64,000 nucleotides of DNA from NCBI GenBank assembly GCA_928722015.1, contig CAKMWI010000008.1:256325-320324 (forward strand), read 5' to 3'. Position 1 is the first letter of the stretch; each line of letters begins with the position of its first letter. The stretch is from Candidatus Gastranaerophilales bacterium (GTDB taxonomy: Bacteria; Cyanobacteriota; Vampirovibrionia; Gastranaerophilales; Gastranaerophilaceae). Below, one piece after another: positions 44,221-53,000 of this stretch. Under the pieces are notes generated by a model. It saw only the letters and a program-made list of their open reading frames with translations, ran no database searches and was not told where the DNA came from. The position numbers and the translations under genes are program-made.

Positions 44221-45497
44221 TTGTTGTAGGCGGTGGAACTGCTGGCTGTGCTGCTGCATATATGAGTGGTAAATTAGGTTTAAAGACATTGCTTATTGAA
44301 AAAAATATTCACCTTGGTGGTACAATTACCTCAGGGCTTGTTATTCCTGTTATGATGTCCGGTAATAATCAAATAAATACAGAGTTTAGGGCCGAATTAA
44401 TAAATGAGCTTCGAGAACTTGGCGGACAAACTACATACAATGATAATCCTGCTTGGTTTAATCCCGAACTAACAAAAATTGCATTAGATAATTTAATGCG
44501 GCGTGCTAATGTAGAAGTCTTTTTTGATACCCATATTATTGCGTTAAAAATTGAAAATAGAAAAATTAAGCGTATAAAGCTATCTAAAGAAATATTATCA
44601 GTATCTACCGATGAGATAGATATGGACAATAAAAAATTATCAGTATCTATCGGAGCGAAATATATAATTGATGCAACGGGGAATTGTGAAATCGGAAAAA
44701 TTTCTAATTGTCAATTTTTAGAAAAAGATAAAGAATTCCAACCGGTAACTTTGCGATTCATGATGGGTGGTATAGATTTGAATGTATTTGCTGATTGGCT
44801 TGAAGAATATGATACTGACAGAAATGTTACAACTGTAGTACGAACCAATGGGCACGTTCACTTATCTACTGCGTATACTTGGGATAAGGACCGCAAATGG
44901 GCTCTTGAGCCTTTATTTAAAGATGCGGTTAAAAAGAAGATTTTAAAACGCTATGATACTAATTATTTCCAAATATTTACAGTGCCAGGAATGCGTGGTA
45001 CTATTGCTTTTAATTGTCCTAGAATTATTGATTATAACAATTCTCTGGAAATTAAGAGTATATCTAAAGCTTTGATACTTGCAAGACAAAATATTTATAG
45101 ATATTTACAGTTTTGCAGAGAATATTTTCCCGGATTTGAAAAAGCATATATATCAAATATTGCAGATATGCTTGGTGTTAGAGTCTCAAGAAGAATAAAA
45201 GGAAAATATATATATACAATTGATGACATCAGGGAAGGTAGAAAATTTGAACATCCTGTAGTTATATCTAATTATCCGGTAGATGTTCACTCTAATAAAA
45301 AAAATAGTTCGACATTGAAAGCATACAAAGAATATCAGCTTCCTCTGGAATCATTAATGTCGGCAGATATTGATAATCTTTTTGTTGCTGGAAGATGTTT
45401 ATCAGCTGACTATCTCGCGCAAGGTGCACTGAGAGTCCAATCAAGTTGCTTTTCTATGGGAGAGGCTGTTGCTAAATATATTAGAACACTTATTTAG
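44205..45497 (+). CDS. FAD-dependent oxidoreductase (FAD_oxidored family)
   Basis: AGGAGGAATT lies directly before the ATG, an excellent site, although the gene overlaps the methyltransferase. The 430-residue protein starts with the dinucleotide-binding VVVVGGGTAGCAAAYMSGK and ILHLGG-like segment (NIHLGGTITSGLVIP). The C-terminus VAGRCLSADYLAQGALRVQS closes the FAD site, as in PF12831 proteins. It does not look like the DAO-type MnmC1 domain. The substrate is unknown; translational coupling suggests a joint role with the methyltransferase. Confidence 0.8.
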   Translation: MQYDVVVVGGGTAGCAAAYMSGKLGLKTLLIEKNIHLGGTITSGLVIPVMMSGNNQINTEFRAELINELRELGGQTTYNDNPAWFNPELTKIALDNLMRRANVEVFFDTHIIALKIENRKIKRIKLSKEILSVSTDEIDMDNKKLSVSIGAKYIIDATGNCEIGKISNCQFLEKDKEFQPVTLRFMMGGIDLNVFADWLEEYDTDRNVTTVVRTNGHVHLSTAYTWDKDRKWALEPLFKDAVKKKILKRYDTNYFQIFTVPGMRGTIAFNCPRIIDYNNSLEIKSISKALILARQNIYRYLQFCREYFPGFEKAYISNIADMLGVRVSRRIKGKYIYTIDDIREGRKFEHPVVISNYPVDVHSNKKNSSTLKAYKEYQLPLESLMSADIDNLFVAGRCLSADYLAQGALRVQSSCFSMGEAVAKYIRTLI

Positions 45498-45509
45498 TGC
45501 TATATAGTA

Positions 45510-46865
45510 TTATGATGTTTCTAATTTATTTTTCAATATTAGCATTGCATTTATTAATGGATCTATAGTTGTAGAATAAGGCGGGGAGTAAGTCATATCA
45601 TTACTGCTGAATTCTTCAACACTGAGATGAGCTAATAGAGCACTTGCTAGAGAGTTAATCCTTTTATCTGCTCCAATTGCGCCTATTGCTTGTCCTCCAA
45701 GAAGCATCCCTGTAATTTTATCTGCTACTACCTTTAGTATTATATCATCTGCATCCGGCATATATCCAACTTTGTCAAGTTTTGATACAATGGCTGAAAC
45801 AGGTGTGTAGCCAAACTTAATTGCTTTTTTTTCCGTTAAACCTGTCATTGACATTGTTGTATTTAAGCATCTGGATACGGCGGAGCCAAGTACACCTTCA
45901 AATTCACAATATATTCCTGCTGCATTCATAGCAGCACAACGTCCCTCTTTATTTGCTGTAGAGCCTAGAGGAATCCAAACATTTTTTCCGTTAATGATAT
46001 GTCTTTTTTCTGCGCAATCACCGCAGGCAAAAATATTTTCAACTGACGTCTGCATTAATTTATTTACTTTTATTGCACCTGTAGAACCAATTTCAATTCC
46101 TGCATCTTTTGCAATTTCTATATTTGGCTGTACACCTGTACAAATAACAAATAAGTCTGCAAAGTATTCTTTTCCGGAGAGGGTTTTTACCGATTGCGCA
46201 GACTTATTTTTACCAACAAATTCTGATGCAATTTCATTTGTATGAAATTCAAATTTGCCTTCATTTGATGCTTCAAGGCGTTTTCGTATAAAATCAGACA
46301 TATCATCGTCAAAAGTTGATATAATTTTATCATTTCTCTCAAGAACTGTAACTGATAACCCATTTCTTACAAATGCTTCTAACAGTTCAAGGCCAATATA
46401 TCCGCTTCCAATTATTACTGCATGTTTTGCCTTTAACATAGAATTTCTTATGCTTATGCCATCTTCAATCTTTCTAAGTGTAAAGATATTATTATAATCA
46501 TTATAGCCTTCTATATTGGGGATAAATGGTCTTGCGCCAGTCGCAATAATAAGTTTATCGTATGATACAAGCCTTGCCTCTAAAGATGAACATACCAAGA
46601 CTTTTTGTTGTGGAACCAAAATTTTTTCAACTTTTGATTCAAGGTGGACATCTACACCGGCAGCTTTGAATTCTTCGACTGAACGTACCAATAGTGCTCT
46701 ATAATCTGTAAAATTACCTTCAATATAATATGGCAGGCCACATGAAGAATATGACACGTGGGTGTCATCAGTAAATATATCGACATTAGAGTCTGGTAGT
46801 AATCTTTTAATTTTTGCGGCCGCTTTTGCTCCTGCAGCAACACCACCAATTATAACTATTTTCAT
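45510..46865 (-). CDS. CoA-disulfide reductase / NADH oxidase-like flavoprotein
   Basis: The 451-residue protein has two Rossmann sites (IIGGVAAGAKAAAKIKRL and AVIIGSGYIGLELLEAF), a single redox-active Cys in VSYSSCGLPYYIEG (about residue 43), and a C-terminal dimerisation domain. This is the layout of CoA-disulfide reductases, NADH oxidases and NAD(P)H sulfur oxidoreductases, which cannot be told apart by eye. The Cys-only active site suggests CoA or persulfide redox chemistry in anaerobic oxidative defence. It is convergent with the FAD oxidoreductase gene. Confidence 0.85.
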   Translation of the reverse strand: MKIVIIGGVAAGAKAAAKIKRLLPDSNVDIFTDDTHVSYSSCGLPYYIEGNFTDYRALLVRSVEEFKAAGVDVHLESKVEKILVPQQKVLVCSSLEARLVSYDKLIIATGARPFIPNIEGYNDYNNIFTLRKIEDGISIRNSMLKAKHAVIIGSGYIGLELLEAFVRNGLSVTVLERNDKIISTFDDDMSDFIRKRLEASNEGKFEFHTNEIASEFVGKNKSAQSVKTLSGKEYFADLFVICTGVQPNIEIAKDAGIEIGSTGAIKVNKLMQTSVENIFACGDCAEKRHIINGKNVWIPLGSTANKEGRCAAMNAAGIYCEFEGVLGSAVSRCLNTTMSMTGLTEKKAIKFGYTPVSAIVSKLDKVGYMPDADDIILKVVADKITGMLLGGQAIGAIGADKRINSLASALLAHLSVEEFSSNDMTYSPPYSTTIDPLINAMLILKNKLETS

Positions 46866-46912
46866 AGCTATAACTTAAGTGCTTTTTGTATAAAATTATA
46901 TTCGACAAATGA

Positions 46913-47053
46913 CTAATTAACGCTATAAGTATTTAAAATCATACCTTTCATAAATTCACAATATGAATCTCTGTCCTCATCTAAATCCTCAGCCTTCTTA
47001 ATTAAATTTTTAAGCTCAATAATAATTTGCTTTCTTAATAGGTCTTCGTACAT
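46913..47053 (-). CDS. Small protein of 46 residues
   Basis: A frame from 47053 reads MYEDLLRKQIIIELKNLIKK and continues AEDLDEDRDSYCEFMKGMIL before ending TYSVN. It is helical and charged, and GGGGTG is about ten bases upstream. It lies 47 bases before the CoADR-like gene on the same strand. No family is recognised. It fills most of an otherwise empty 350-base gap. Confidence 0.5.
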   Translation of the reverse strand: MYEDLLRKQIIIELKNLIKKAEDLDEDRDSYCEFMKGMILNTYSVN

Positions 47054-47212
47054 TACTTACACACCCCGTATAACTGTGTCTACTATTACAGTTATAATTA
47101 CGGATGAATTGCAGGAAATCTTTAATATTTTTAGTCTGAGCTTTAAGATATATTAAGATAGCTTTTAAATATTATTGCTATATAACGTATAGATATAATA
47201 TAATTATTTAAA

Positions 47213-48097
47213 TTAATCTGTTTCGTTGTATACAAGTTTTTTTCTTAAATTCCACTGAACTAAAGTTAGTACAAGGATGATTAAAAATAATATATATGCA
47301 ATTGCACTAGCCTTTCCCACATTGAAATATTCGAATGCATTTTTATAAATATCGTATACCAATACATTTGTACTATCAAACGGGCCACCTTCAGTCATAA
47401 GGTATATTAAATCAAATACTTGAAATGAACTTATTGCTGTTATAATGATTACGAAAAATATTGTAGGCGAAAGTAGAGGCATTGTTACATTCATAAAGGT
47501 TTGGTATGCATTCGCACCATCTATCTTGGCAGCTTCGTACATAGAATTTGATATAGCAGACATAGAGGACAAAAAAATTATCATATTGTAGCCAATTAGT
47601 TTCCAAACTGAAACAATAATTAACGCTGGCATTGCAAATTGTGAGTCATAAAGCCAATTAATATGTATATGCAGTACATTATTTAGTAACCCAATTTCAG
47701 GATCAAATATCCAGGTCCAAATAATCCCGATAACAACCATTGGGGTTATAAACGGTAAAAAGTAGGCACATTTAAAGAATTCACTTCCTCGTATTTTAGA
47801 ATTAAGAATTGAAGCCAGAATAAGAGGGATTATCACACCCAATATTGAAGTAGATAAAGCAAATACCACAGTATTTAAGAGTATTTTATAAAATAATCCG
47901 TTACTCAATATATCGGTGTAATTTTTTAGTCCTATCCAGTCAATTGGATTTAATAAATCCCAGCTGCAGAAGCTTAAGCCAAAAGAGCTTATTACAGGAA
48001 TAATAATAAAAATAAGTGTACCAAGCAATGCTGGTAGCACGAATAACATTCCTGCACTGTTTTGTTCATTAAGAAATTTTTTCCACAGCTTTTTCAT
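47213..48097 (-). CDS. Sugar ABC transporter permease (MalF/UgpA type)
   Basis: This 294-residue permease has six membrane helices and the EAA loop MYEAAKIDGANAYQTFMNVT followed by MPLLSP, which docks to the ATPase. The C-terminal YNVGKASAIAYIL-like segment (FNVGKASAIAYILFLI) is typical of UgpA-like proteins. It imports a sugar or glycerol-3-phosphate-type solute together with a second permease, a binding protein and an MsmX-like ATPase, none of which are next to it. Its -10 box (TATAAT) is 11 bases before the ATG, giving an almost leaderless mRNA. Confidence 0.9.
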   Translation of the reverse strand: MKKLWKKFLNEQNSAGMLFVLPALLGTLIFIIIPVISSFGLSFCSWDLLNPIDWIGLKNYTDILSNGLFYKILLNTVVFALSTSILGVIIPLILASILNSKIRGSEFFKCAYFLPFITPMVVIGIIWTWIFDPEIGLLNNVLHIHINWLYDSQFAMPALIIVSVWKLIGYNMIIFLSSMSAISNSMYEAAKIDGANAYQTFMNVTMPLLSPTIFFVIIITAISSFQVFDLIYLMTEGGPFDSTNVLVYDIYKNAFEYFNVGKASAIAYILFLIILVLTLVQWNLRKKLVYNETD

Positions 48098-48141
48098 GAT
48101 ATGATTTAATTATAAGCTAAATATTGGGAGATGTGAAAATT

Positions 48142-49575
48142 ATGCAGAAATATGAACACGCTTTTGGTAAAAATGATATTAGAGGAATCTATAATGATGA
48201 TATTACTGAAGAACTATTCTATAATATTGCTTTCGGTTATGTCGAATGGCTAATTAAACAAAATCACAAGCAAATTTCTGATTTAAAAATAAGTGTATGT
48301 ATGGATGCAAGATTACACTCACCATCCTTAAAAGAAGCATTAATAGCCGGTTTATGCAACTGCGGAGTGAAACATATTGAAGATTTAGGCCTTGCCCCAA
48401 CTCCAATTGGTTATTATTCTGAAGTTGCTCATAACCTTGATGGGGCAATGATTATTACGGCAAGTCATAATCCTAAAGAGTACAATGGATTAAAAATGAC
48501 CTATGCAAGGCAAACATTAAATGAGGTGCAGATAAAAGAAGTTAAGGATATTACGTTCAAAAATTGGAAAAACTTACCTCTTGATATTAAAAATCAGGAT
48601 TTTTCTACTGCTGTAATTCCTGAATATATTGATGAGCTTAGTAGGGCTTTCAATAATATAGGAACTGGTATAAAAGTTGTAGTAGATAGTGCTAACGCTA
48701 CAGGAGGCATTGTTGGCCCAAAATTATATAGGGAATTGGGATGTGAAGTAATTGAATTATTTTCTGAGCCGGACGGAAGATTTCCTAATCACCATCCAAA
48801 TCCAAGTGTTTTGTCCACATTGGAGACCCTTTCTAAAACTGTTATCGAAAATAATGCTGACGTTGGAATTGCTTATGATGGCGATAGCGACCGTATTGGG
48901 GTTGTAGATAATAATGGTACCCCATTAACCGGTGATAAACTCCTTTTAATTTATGCAATGGACATGATTAAATCTTTTGGTAAGGAACTTACTGTTGTTT
49001 CTGAGGTTAAGTGTTCTCAAGTTTTGTATGATACAATTAATGAAGCGGGCGCGCGTGCTGTTATGTGTAAAACTGGTCATGGCTATATTAAAGAGAAAAT
49101 GAAGGAAACTCATGCTCTGTTGGGTGGTGAAATGAGTGGACATACATTTTTTAAAGATAGATATTATGGTTTTGACGATGCAATATACGCGGGTTGCAGA
49201 ATTATTGAAATTATTGCAAAAAATAAAAAGGCTAACACCTCATTTAAATTGGATGACTTGTTAGAACCTTTTGATAAAGTCTTTACAAGTGATGAAGTAC
49301 GTTTTCCATGTCCAAATCATTTAAAAGCAGAAACTTTGGAGGCAATAAAACAAGAAGTTAAATTGCACCCAAAAATGTTTGGCTCTGAGATAAAAGAAAT
49401 TGTTACACTTGACGGTATGAGAATTGTTTTTAAAGGTGGTTTCGCTTTAATTAGACAAAGTAATACCGAACCGGTATTTACACTCAGATTTGAAGCAAAT
49501 AGTGAAGAGGAATGCTTAAGATTTAAAAATACAATGATAAATTATTTGGATAGTTATTTAAAATCAAAGGTTTAA
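48142..49575 (+). CDS. manB: Phosphomannomutase/phosphoglucomutase
   Basis: The start at 48142 follows GGGAG. The 477-residue alpha-D-phosphohexomutase interconverts 6- and 1-phosphates of mannose or glucose. The phosphoserine loop is TASHNPKEYNGLKM (about residues 105-118), the metal loop is AYDGDSDRIGVV, the sugar-recognition loop is GGEMSGHTFF and the phosphate site is RQSNTEP. GEMSGH suits mannose and glucose dual specificity. It should feed surface polysaccharide synthesis. Confidence 0.92.
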   Translation: MQKYEHAFGKNDIRGIYNDDITEELFYNIAFGYVEWLIKQNHKQISDLKISVCMDARLHSPSLKEALIAGLCNCGVKHIEDLGLAPTPIGYYSEVAHNLDGAMIITASHNPKEYNGLKMTYARQTLNEVQIKEVKDITFKNWKNLPLDIKNQDFSTAVIPEYIDELSRAFNNIGTGIKVVVDSANATGGIVGPKLYRELGCEVIELFSEPDGRFPNHHPNPSVLSTLETLSKTVIENNADVGIAYDGDSDRIGVVDNNGTPLTGDKLLLIYAMDMIKSFGKELTVVSEVKCSQVLYDTINEAGARAVMCKTGHGYIKEKMKETHALLGGEMSGHTFFKDRYYGFDDAIYAGCRIIEIIAKNKKANTSFKLDDLLEPFDKVFTSDEVRFPCPNHLKAETLEAIKQEVKLHPKMFGSEIKEIVTLDGMRIVFKGGFALIRQSNTEPVFTLRFEANSEEECLRFKNTMINYLDSYLKSKV

Positions 49576-49578
49576 TAT

Positions 49579-49612
49579 AAAAAAGCTGCTAATATTTAAT
49601 AGCAGCTTTTTT
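49579..49612. terminator. Bidirectional terminator between manB and rsfS
   Basis: The stem AAAAAAGCTGCT/AGCAGCTTTTTT (49579-49590 with 49601-49612) has A and T runs on both sides and lies between convergent genes. Confidence 0.93.
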
Positions 49613-49614
49613 AT

Positions 49615-50031
49615 TTATTTGTTATATTCACTAAATTCTTTAGCGACTTCGCGCCATTCATCTTCTAATACACTGTAAGCATGACTCCAAAATTTTTCAA
49701 TAGCATAAGTTTCGCGTTCATCTTTATGTAGAATATGTACAACTACATCCCCATAATCAAGGAGATTCCAACGATTTTTAGCGTCATTTTCCTGCCTGAG
49801 AGGAAGTCTTGAAAATATAGATTTTACTTTATCTTTAGTATTTTCCATTAAAGCCTTAACTTGTGGAGTCGAATCACCTGTTGCTATTACAAAATAATCT
49901 GCAAGTGATGAAACATTACTAATATTCAGAATTGTAATGTCTTTTGCAAGTTTATCATCTAAAAATTGCGCAATAATACAAGCAAATTTATGTGAATCTA
50001 AGTCTTTCAAATTTTTACCTTTCTTATTCAA
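49615..50031 (-). CDS. rsfS: Ribosome silencing factor RsfS
   Basis: The 138-residue protein binds ribosomal protein L14 and blocks subunit joining in starved cells. Family segments are ISNVSSLADYFVIATGDST (about residues 40-58), NRWNLLDYGDVVVHIL and EKFWSHA. The start given is a TTG that overlaps the rpiB stop. Another TTG at 50010, with AAAGGT seven bases upstream, is an equally good or better start. Confidence 0.93.
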   Translation of the reverse strand: MNKKGKNLKDLDSHKFACIIAQFLDDKLAKDITILNISNVSSLADYFVIATGDSTPQVKALMENTKDKVKSIFSRLPLRQENDAKNRWNLLDYGDVVVHILHKDERETYAIEKFWSHAYSVLEDEWREVAKEFSEYNK

Positions 50032-50458
50032 TCATATCAACTCTACGTTTGTGTCTGCCACCTTCAAATCCGGTTTTAAGCCAAATATCAACAATATCCA
50101 GTGCCAGGTGCTCTCCAATTACCCGTTCACCTAAACATAAAACGTTTGCATTATTATGAGCTCTGGAAACTCTTGCTGAATATGTATCACAACACAGCGC
50201 TGCTCTTATACCATGTACTTTATTTGCAGCTAATGACATACCAATACCGGTACCGCAAATTAAAATTCCCCTATTTACTTCTCCTGAAATAACCTTTTCA
50301 GCAACTTTACGGGCAACCACAGGATAATCACAAGACTCTGGGGTATATGTTCCAACATCAACATATTCAATATTTCTGGATTTTAAATAATCAATAATGC
50401 TTTCCTTGTAGCGAAAACCGCCATGATCAGAACCAATTGCAACTTTTAAATTTTCCAT
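50024..50458 (-). CDS. rpiB: Ribose-5-phosphate isomerase B
   Basis: The start at 50458 follows GAGGTG and gives MENLKVAIGSDHGGFRYKES, the family N-terminus. The 144-residue enzyme has the catalytic Cys in LICGTGIGMSLAANKVHGIR and the base-forming region CCDTYSARVSRAHNNANVL. It interconverts ribose- and ribulose-5-phosphate. rsfS overlaps it by eight bases. Confidence 0.96.
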   Translation of the reverse strand: MENLKVAIGSDHGGFRYKESIIDYLKSRNIEYVDVGTYTPESCDYPVVARKVAEKVISGEVNRGILICGTGIGMSLAANKVHGIRAALCCDTYSARVSRAHNNANVLCLGERVIGEHLALDIVDIWLKTGFEGGRHKRRVDMIE

Positions 50459-50551
50459 AATAAACACCTCATATAAATTACAGACTATATCTATATTATA
50501 ATTGTACAGTTTTTTATTAAAAAAGTAAATATTTTTATAATTATTAGATAC

Positions 50552-50576
50552 AAAAAAAGAGGCTTTTAAGCCTCTT
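50552..50576 (-). terminator. Terminator of the flagellar unit
   Basis: The stem AAGAGGCTT/AAGCCTCTT (50557-50565 with 50568-50576) is followed on the minus strand by seven T. It lies about 30 bases after the hook-protein stop. Confidence 0.92.
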
Positions 50577-50605
50577 GACATGGAGTTTAATATATCCAAG
50601 CAGTA

Positions 50606-51445
50606 TTATGAACTGCTTACCAACTGCATAGCTTGTTGTAACAAATCTTTATTTGAAGATATTAACTTATTAACAACTTCCATTTGCAATTTTGCCATCT
50701 GATAGTAAGAAATATTTCCCTTAAAATCAGCGTTTGACAATTCTAAAAGACCTGAACGTATTTCACCGCAACCTAATACCGGTTTTCCTGATTCCTCAGT
50801 TTCTAAAAATTGTCCGTCTTTGTATTCATATAGACCAGCTGCATTATGGAAATTTCTTGTTGTTATTCTATATAATGGCACAACTTTTTTTCCGCTCTCA
50901 GCTTTCCCAACGATAGTTCCGTCATTTTTTATTTCATATTCATCATATTTACCCAGATATTTACCATTATTTGGGTCTATCCACATTTTTATACTTGTTG
51001 TAGGCACATCAAGAGCTCCGCCCTTTAATGCTGTTTCCTGGTACAAATCAGCACTTATAGGTTTTGTTCCCTGCATTATTTCGCCTTTATCATTTAGAAT
51101 GTATCCTTGAACTGTATTTCCATTCTTAGCTCTATAGACACCTTCTCCATCAAATGTAAATTCACCAAGACGAGTATATACACTTTTTCCTTCAGGAGTT
51201 TTTGTAAGGAAAAAACCTTTACCTTCAAGGAAAACATTATCATTAGATGTACCAGGAGTAGACTTACCCTGACTCATTTTTTTATTGTAATCGTCATTAA
51301 TAGCACCACCAAGAAACGTCTTAAAATTAACCTGTTTTTCTTTAAATCCTGGAGTATAAACATTTGTCATGTTATCCGCAATAACATCCATCCAATTTAC
51401 AGTTGCATACTGCGTGTTTAGTGCTGTAATAAAAGCATCATTCAT
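50606..51445 (-). CDS. Flagellar hook/basal-body protein (FlgE/FlgF/FlgG family)
   Basis: The 279-residue protein has the rod-hook N-terminus with NMTNVYTPGFKEKQV (about residues 26-40) and a GKGFFLTKTPEG flavour of the GDGFF motif. The C-terminal helix ending KLISSNKDLLQQAMQLVSSS matches the conserved C-terminal heptad region. Length is between FlgF/FlgG (250-265) and FlgE (400 or more). AAGGAG precedes the ATG. Together with the FliK- and FliJ-like genes it indicates a flagellum. Confidence 0.88.
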   Translation of the reverse strand: MNDAFITALNTQYATVNWMDVIADNMTNVYTPGFKEKQVNFKTFLGGAINDDYNKKMSQGKSTPGTSNDNVFLEGKGFFLTKTPEGKSVYTRLGEFTFDGEGVYRAKNGNTVQGYILNDKGEIMQGTKPISADLYQETALKGGALDVPTTSIKMWIDPNNGKYLGKYDEYEIKNDGTIVGKAESGKKVVPLYRITTRNFHNAAGLYEYKDGQFLETEESGKPVLGCGEIRSGLLELSNADFKGNISYYQMAKLQMEVVNKLISSNKDLLQQAMQLVSSS

Positions 51446-51447
51446 TA

Positions 51448-52347
51448 TTATTCTCCTTGCTGTTGTCTATTTCTTCTTCTCTCATTTTGCTGTTTACTGC
51501 TGTTAGAATATGATAAATCAGTATATGGCAAATCATTTTCGCTAAATGTAGCCTTAAGTGAATTTATATTGTTTTTTAAATACTGCTCAACAGCCTTATC
51601 TCCAGGGATAAAGTTTGCAGCAATAACACCCTCTTTATTAATTCTTAAAATTACAGAAATATTTTGATCGAAATCTATCCTTAATGGTTGGTTGTTATCT
51701 TTTGCTATATTAATTGCATCTAAAAGAGCTTGTGATATTTGAACATTTTGTTTAACCTCAGCGGCATCAACACCATTGTTCAGCAAATTTTGAGCCTGTG
51801 CAACAACATTCTGGGTAGACATATCAGTATTCTGGGTCAGATTTATAAAAAATTGTGCATCACTTTGTGTCATGGATATACTATTTGCAGAATCTAAATT
51901 ATCAAAACTAAAAATGCTTCCTGTATTTTTAGTCGCTGCCACTGCTGAAAGTTGTGCAGTATTGTTATTAATCATTTGTTGAATATCATTTGAAAGCATA
52001 ATATTGGCATTATTTATACCCATTGTTCCAAATTTTGAATAATCAATGCTTGATTCAGCTGAGCCAAATAACAAATTATCATTTTCATCTGAAACTCTAT
52101 CTGTAAGCTCCTTATTAGAAGATTTTTTATCATTCTTTTCAGTATTTGTATCAACTTGGTTATTTACTTGTTCATTGTTCGTGTCTTTTTTAGATTCTGA
52201 TTTTGAAACTTTATCCATTTCATCTTTAAATGAAGAAGAATCAGATGAGGTTTTCTTTGCAGAATCAGATGTTGCAGCACTGGAAGTTTGCGCTGCTGCA
52301 GATGAACTGCTTACTGTTGTTGAAGATGATGTAGCTTCTATACCCAT
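51448..52347 (-). CDS. fliK: Flagellar hook-length control protein, FliK-like
   Basis: The 299-residue protein is Ser/Ala/Lys-rich and disordered in its first 95 residues, which suits a secreted ruler protein. The C-terminal part (about 200-285) contains LRIDFDQNISVILRINKEG and KATFSENDLPYTDLSY, which look like the FliK C-terminal domain that switches export specificity. The gene lies between FliJ and the hook gene, the common order. FliK sequences diverge strongly, so assignment rests on position and composition as much as on motifs. Confidence 0.75.
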   Translation of the reverse strand: MGIEATSSSTTVSSSSAAAQTSSAATSDSAKKTSSDSSSFKDEMDKVSKSESKKDTNNEQVNNQVDTNTEKNDKKSSNKELTDRVSDENDNLLFGSAESSIDYSKFGTMGINNANIMLSNDIQQMINNNTAQLSAVAATKNTGSIFSFDNLDSANSISMTQSDAQFFINLTQNTDMSTQNVVAQAQNLLNNGVDAAEVKQNVQISQALLDAINIAKDNNQPLRIDFDQNISVILRINKEGVIAANFIPGDKAVEQYLKNNINSLKATFSENDLPYTDLSYSNSSKQQNERRRNRQQQGE

Positions 52348-52350
52348 AAT

Positions 52351-52839
52351 TTAAATACCTTCTATTTCATTTAACTGTCTTAATATCTCTTTTTCTTCTT
52401 CTTCGGCGCGCTCTTGATTTTGTTTAAAGAATCTTGTTACGCCAAGTTCAGAAAATTGTTTTAATTCTGCAGCTTTTTCTTCCTGCATATATATATCTTT
52501 ATTTTTTTCTTTATGCTTCTCAAGCACTTTTACTGCTTGTTCACATTTTACCAATTTTTGAACCTCTATATCTAATTTTTTTTGTAAATCTACTCTTACT
52601 GCCTCCAGTTGTTCAGCTTTTTCCCAAAGATGTTTTAAAAACTTATCATACGCTTCATACATCATTGGATCAGCAGCTCTCATACCTTCTTTAGTGTCTA
52701 AGATATCTTGATTGTTTTTTTTGATATCCTGCTCTGCTTGAAATACAGCCTGCTGTGCTTTTTGTACCTTCATTCTTTGTTCTTCTTTTTGGTTTATACG
52801 AAAATCCAAAATTTTTTGCAGTCTATATCTGAATGGCAT
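52351..52839 (-). CDS. fliJ: Flagellar export chaperone FliJ
   Basis: This 162-residue protein is almost entirely coiled coil and starts MPFRYRLQKILDFRINQKEE, the typical FliJ beginning. FliJ acts with the FliI ATPase at the flagellar export gate. It is the first gene of the fliJ-fliK-hook unit. The fliI gene, often upstream, is not here; the S1 gene lies beyond a terminator instead. Confidence 0.85.
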   Translation of the reverse strand: MPFRYRLQKILDFRINQKEEQRMKVQKAQQAVFQAEQDIKKNNQDILDTKEGMRAADPMMYEAYDKFLKHLWEKAEQLEAVRVDLQKKLDIEVQKLVKCEQAVKVLEKHKEKNKDIYMQEEKAAELKQFSELGVTRFFKQNQERAEEEEKEILRQLNEIEGI

Positions 52840-52930
52840 TTTGCTTAGTACTCTTTCTTGGTTTATTATGTATTAGATTCAGCGAGTAATAAACATCTAA
52901 ATGTATGATATTGGTATAATGATTAATATT

Positions 52931-52975
52931 AAAAAGTCAAAGGTTATATGTGTTACATTGCTCCTTTGACTTTTT
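52931..52975. terminator. Terminator of the rpsA gene
   Basis: A 13-bp perfect stem AAAAAGTCAAAGG/CCTTTGACTTTTT (52931-52943 with 52963-52975) surrounds a 19-base loop. T-runs occur on both strands. Confidence 0.9.
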
Positions 52976-53000
52976 ATTGTGTGTTTTAGTTTTGGAAAAA

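Noticed and set aside
44205..45497. FAD oxidoreductase as the MnmC1 domain
   Set aside because: It lies next to an MnmC2-like methyltransferase, but its motifs (HLGGTITSGL, VAGRCLSADYLAQGALRVQS) fit the FAD_oxidored family rather than the DAO family of MnmC1.
46861..46910. Leaderless start for the CoADR-like gene
   Set aside because: A TATAAT occurs on the minus strand, but about 30 bases before the ATG, which would leave a short ordinary leader.
51448..52347. Ser-rich protein as a surface adhesin
   Set aside because: Its place between FliJ and a hook protein and its structured C-terminal domain fit FliK better, and it has no signal peptide.
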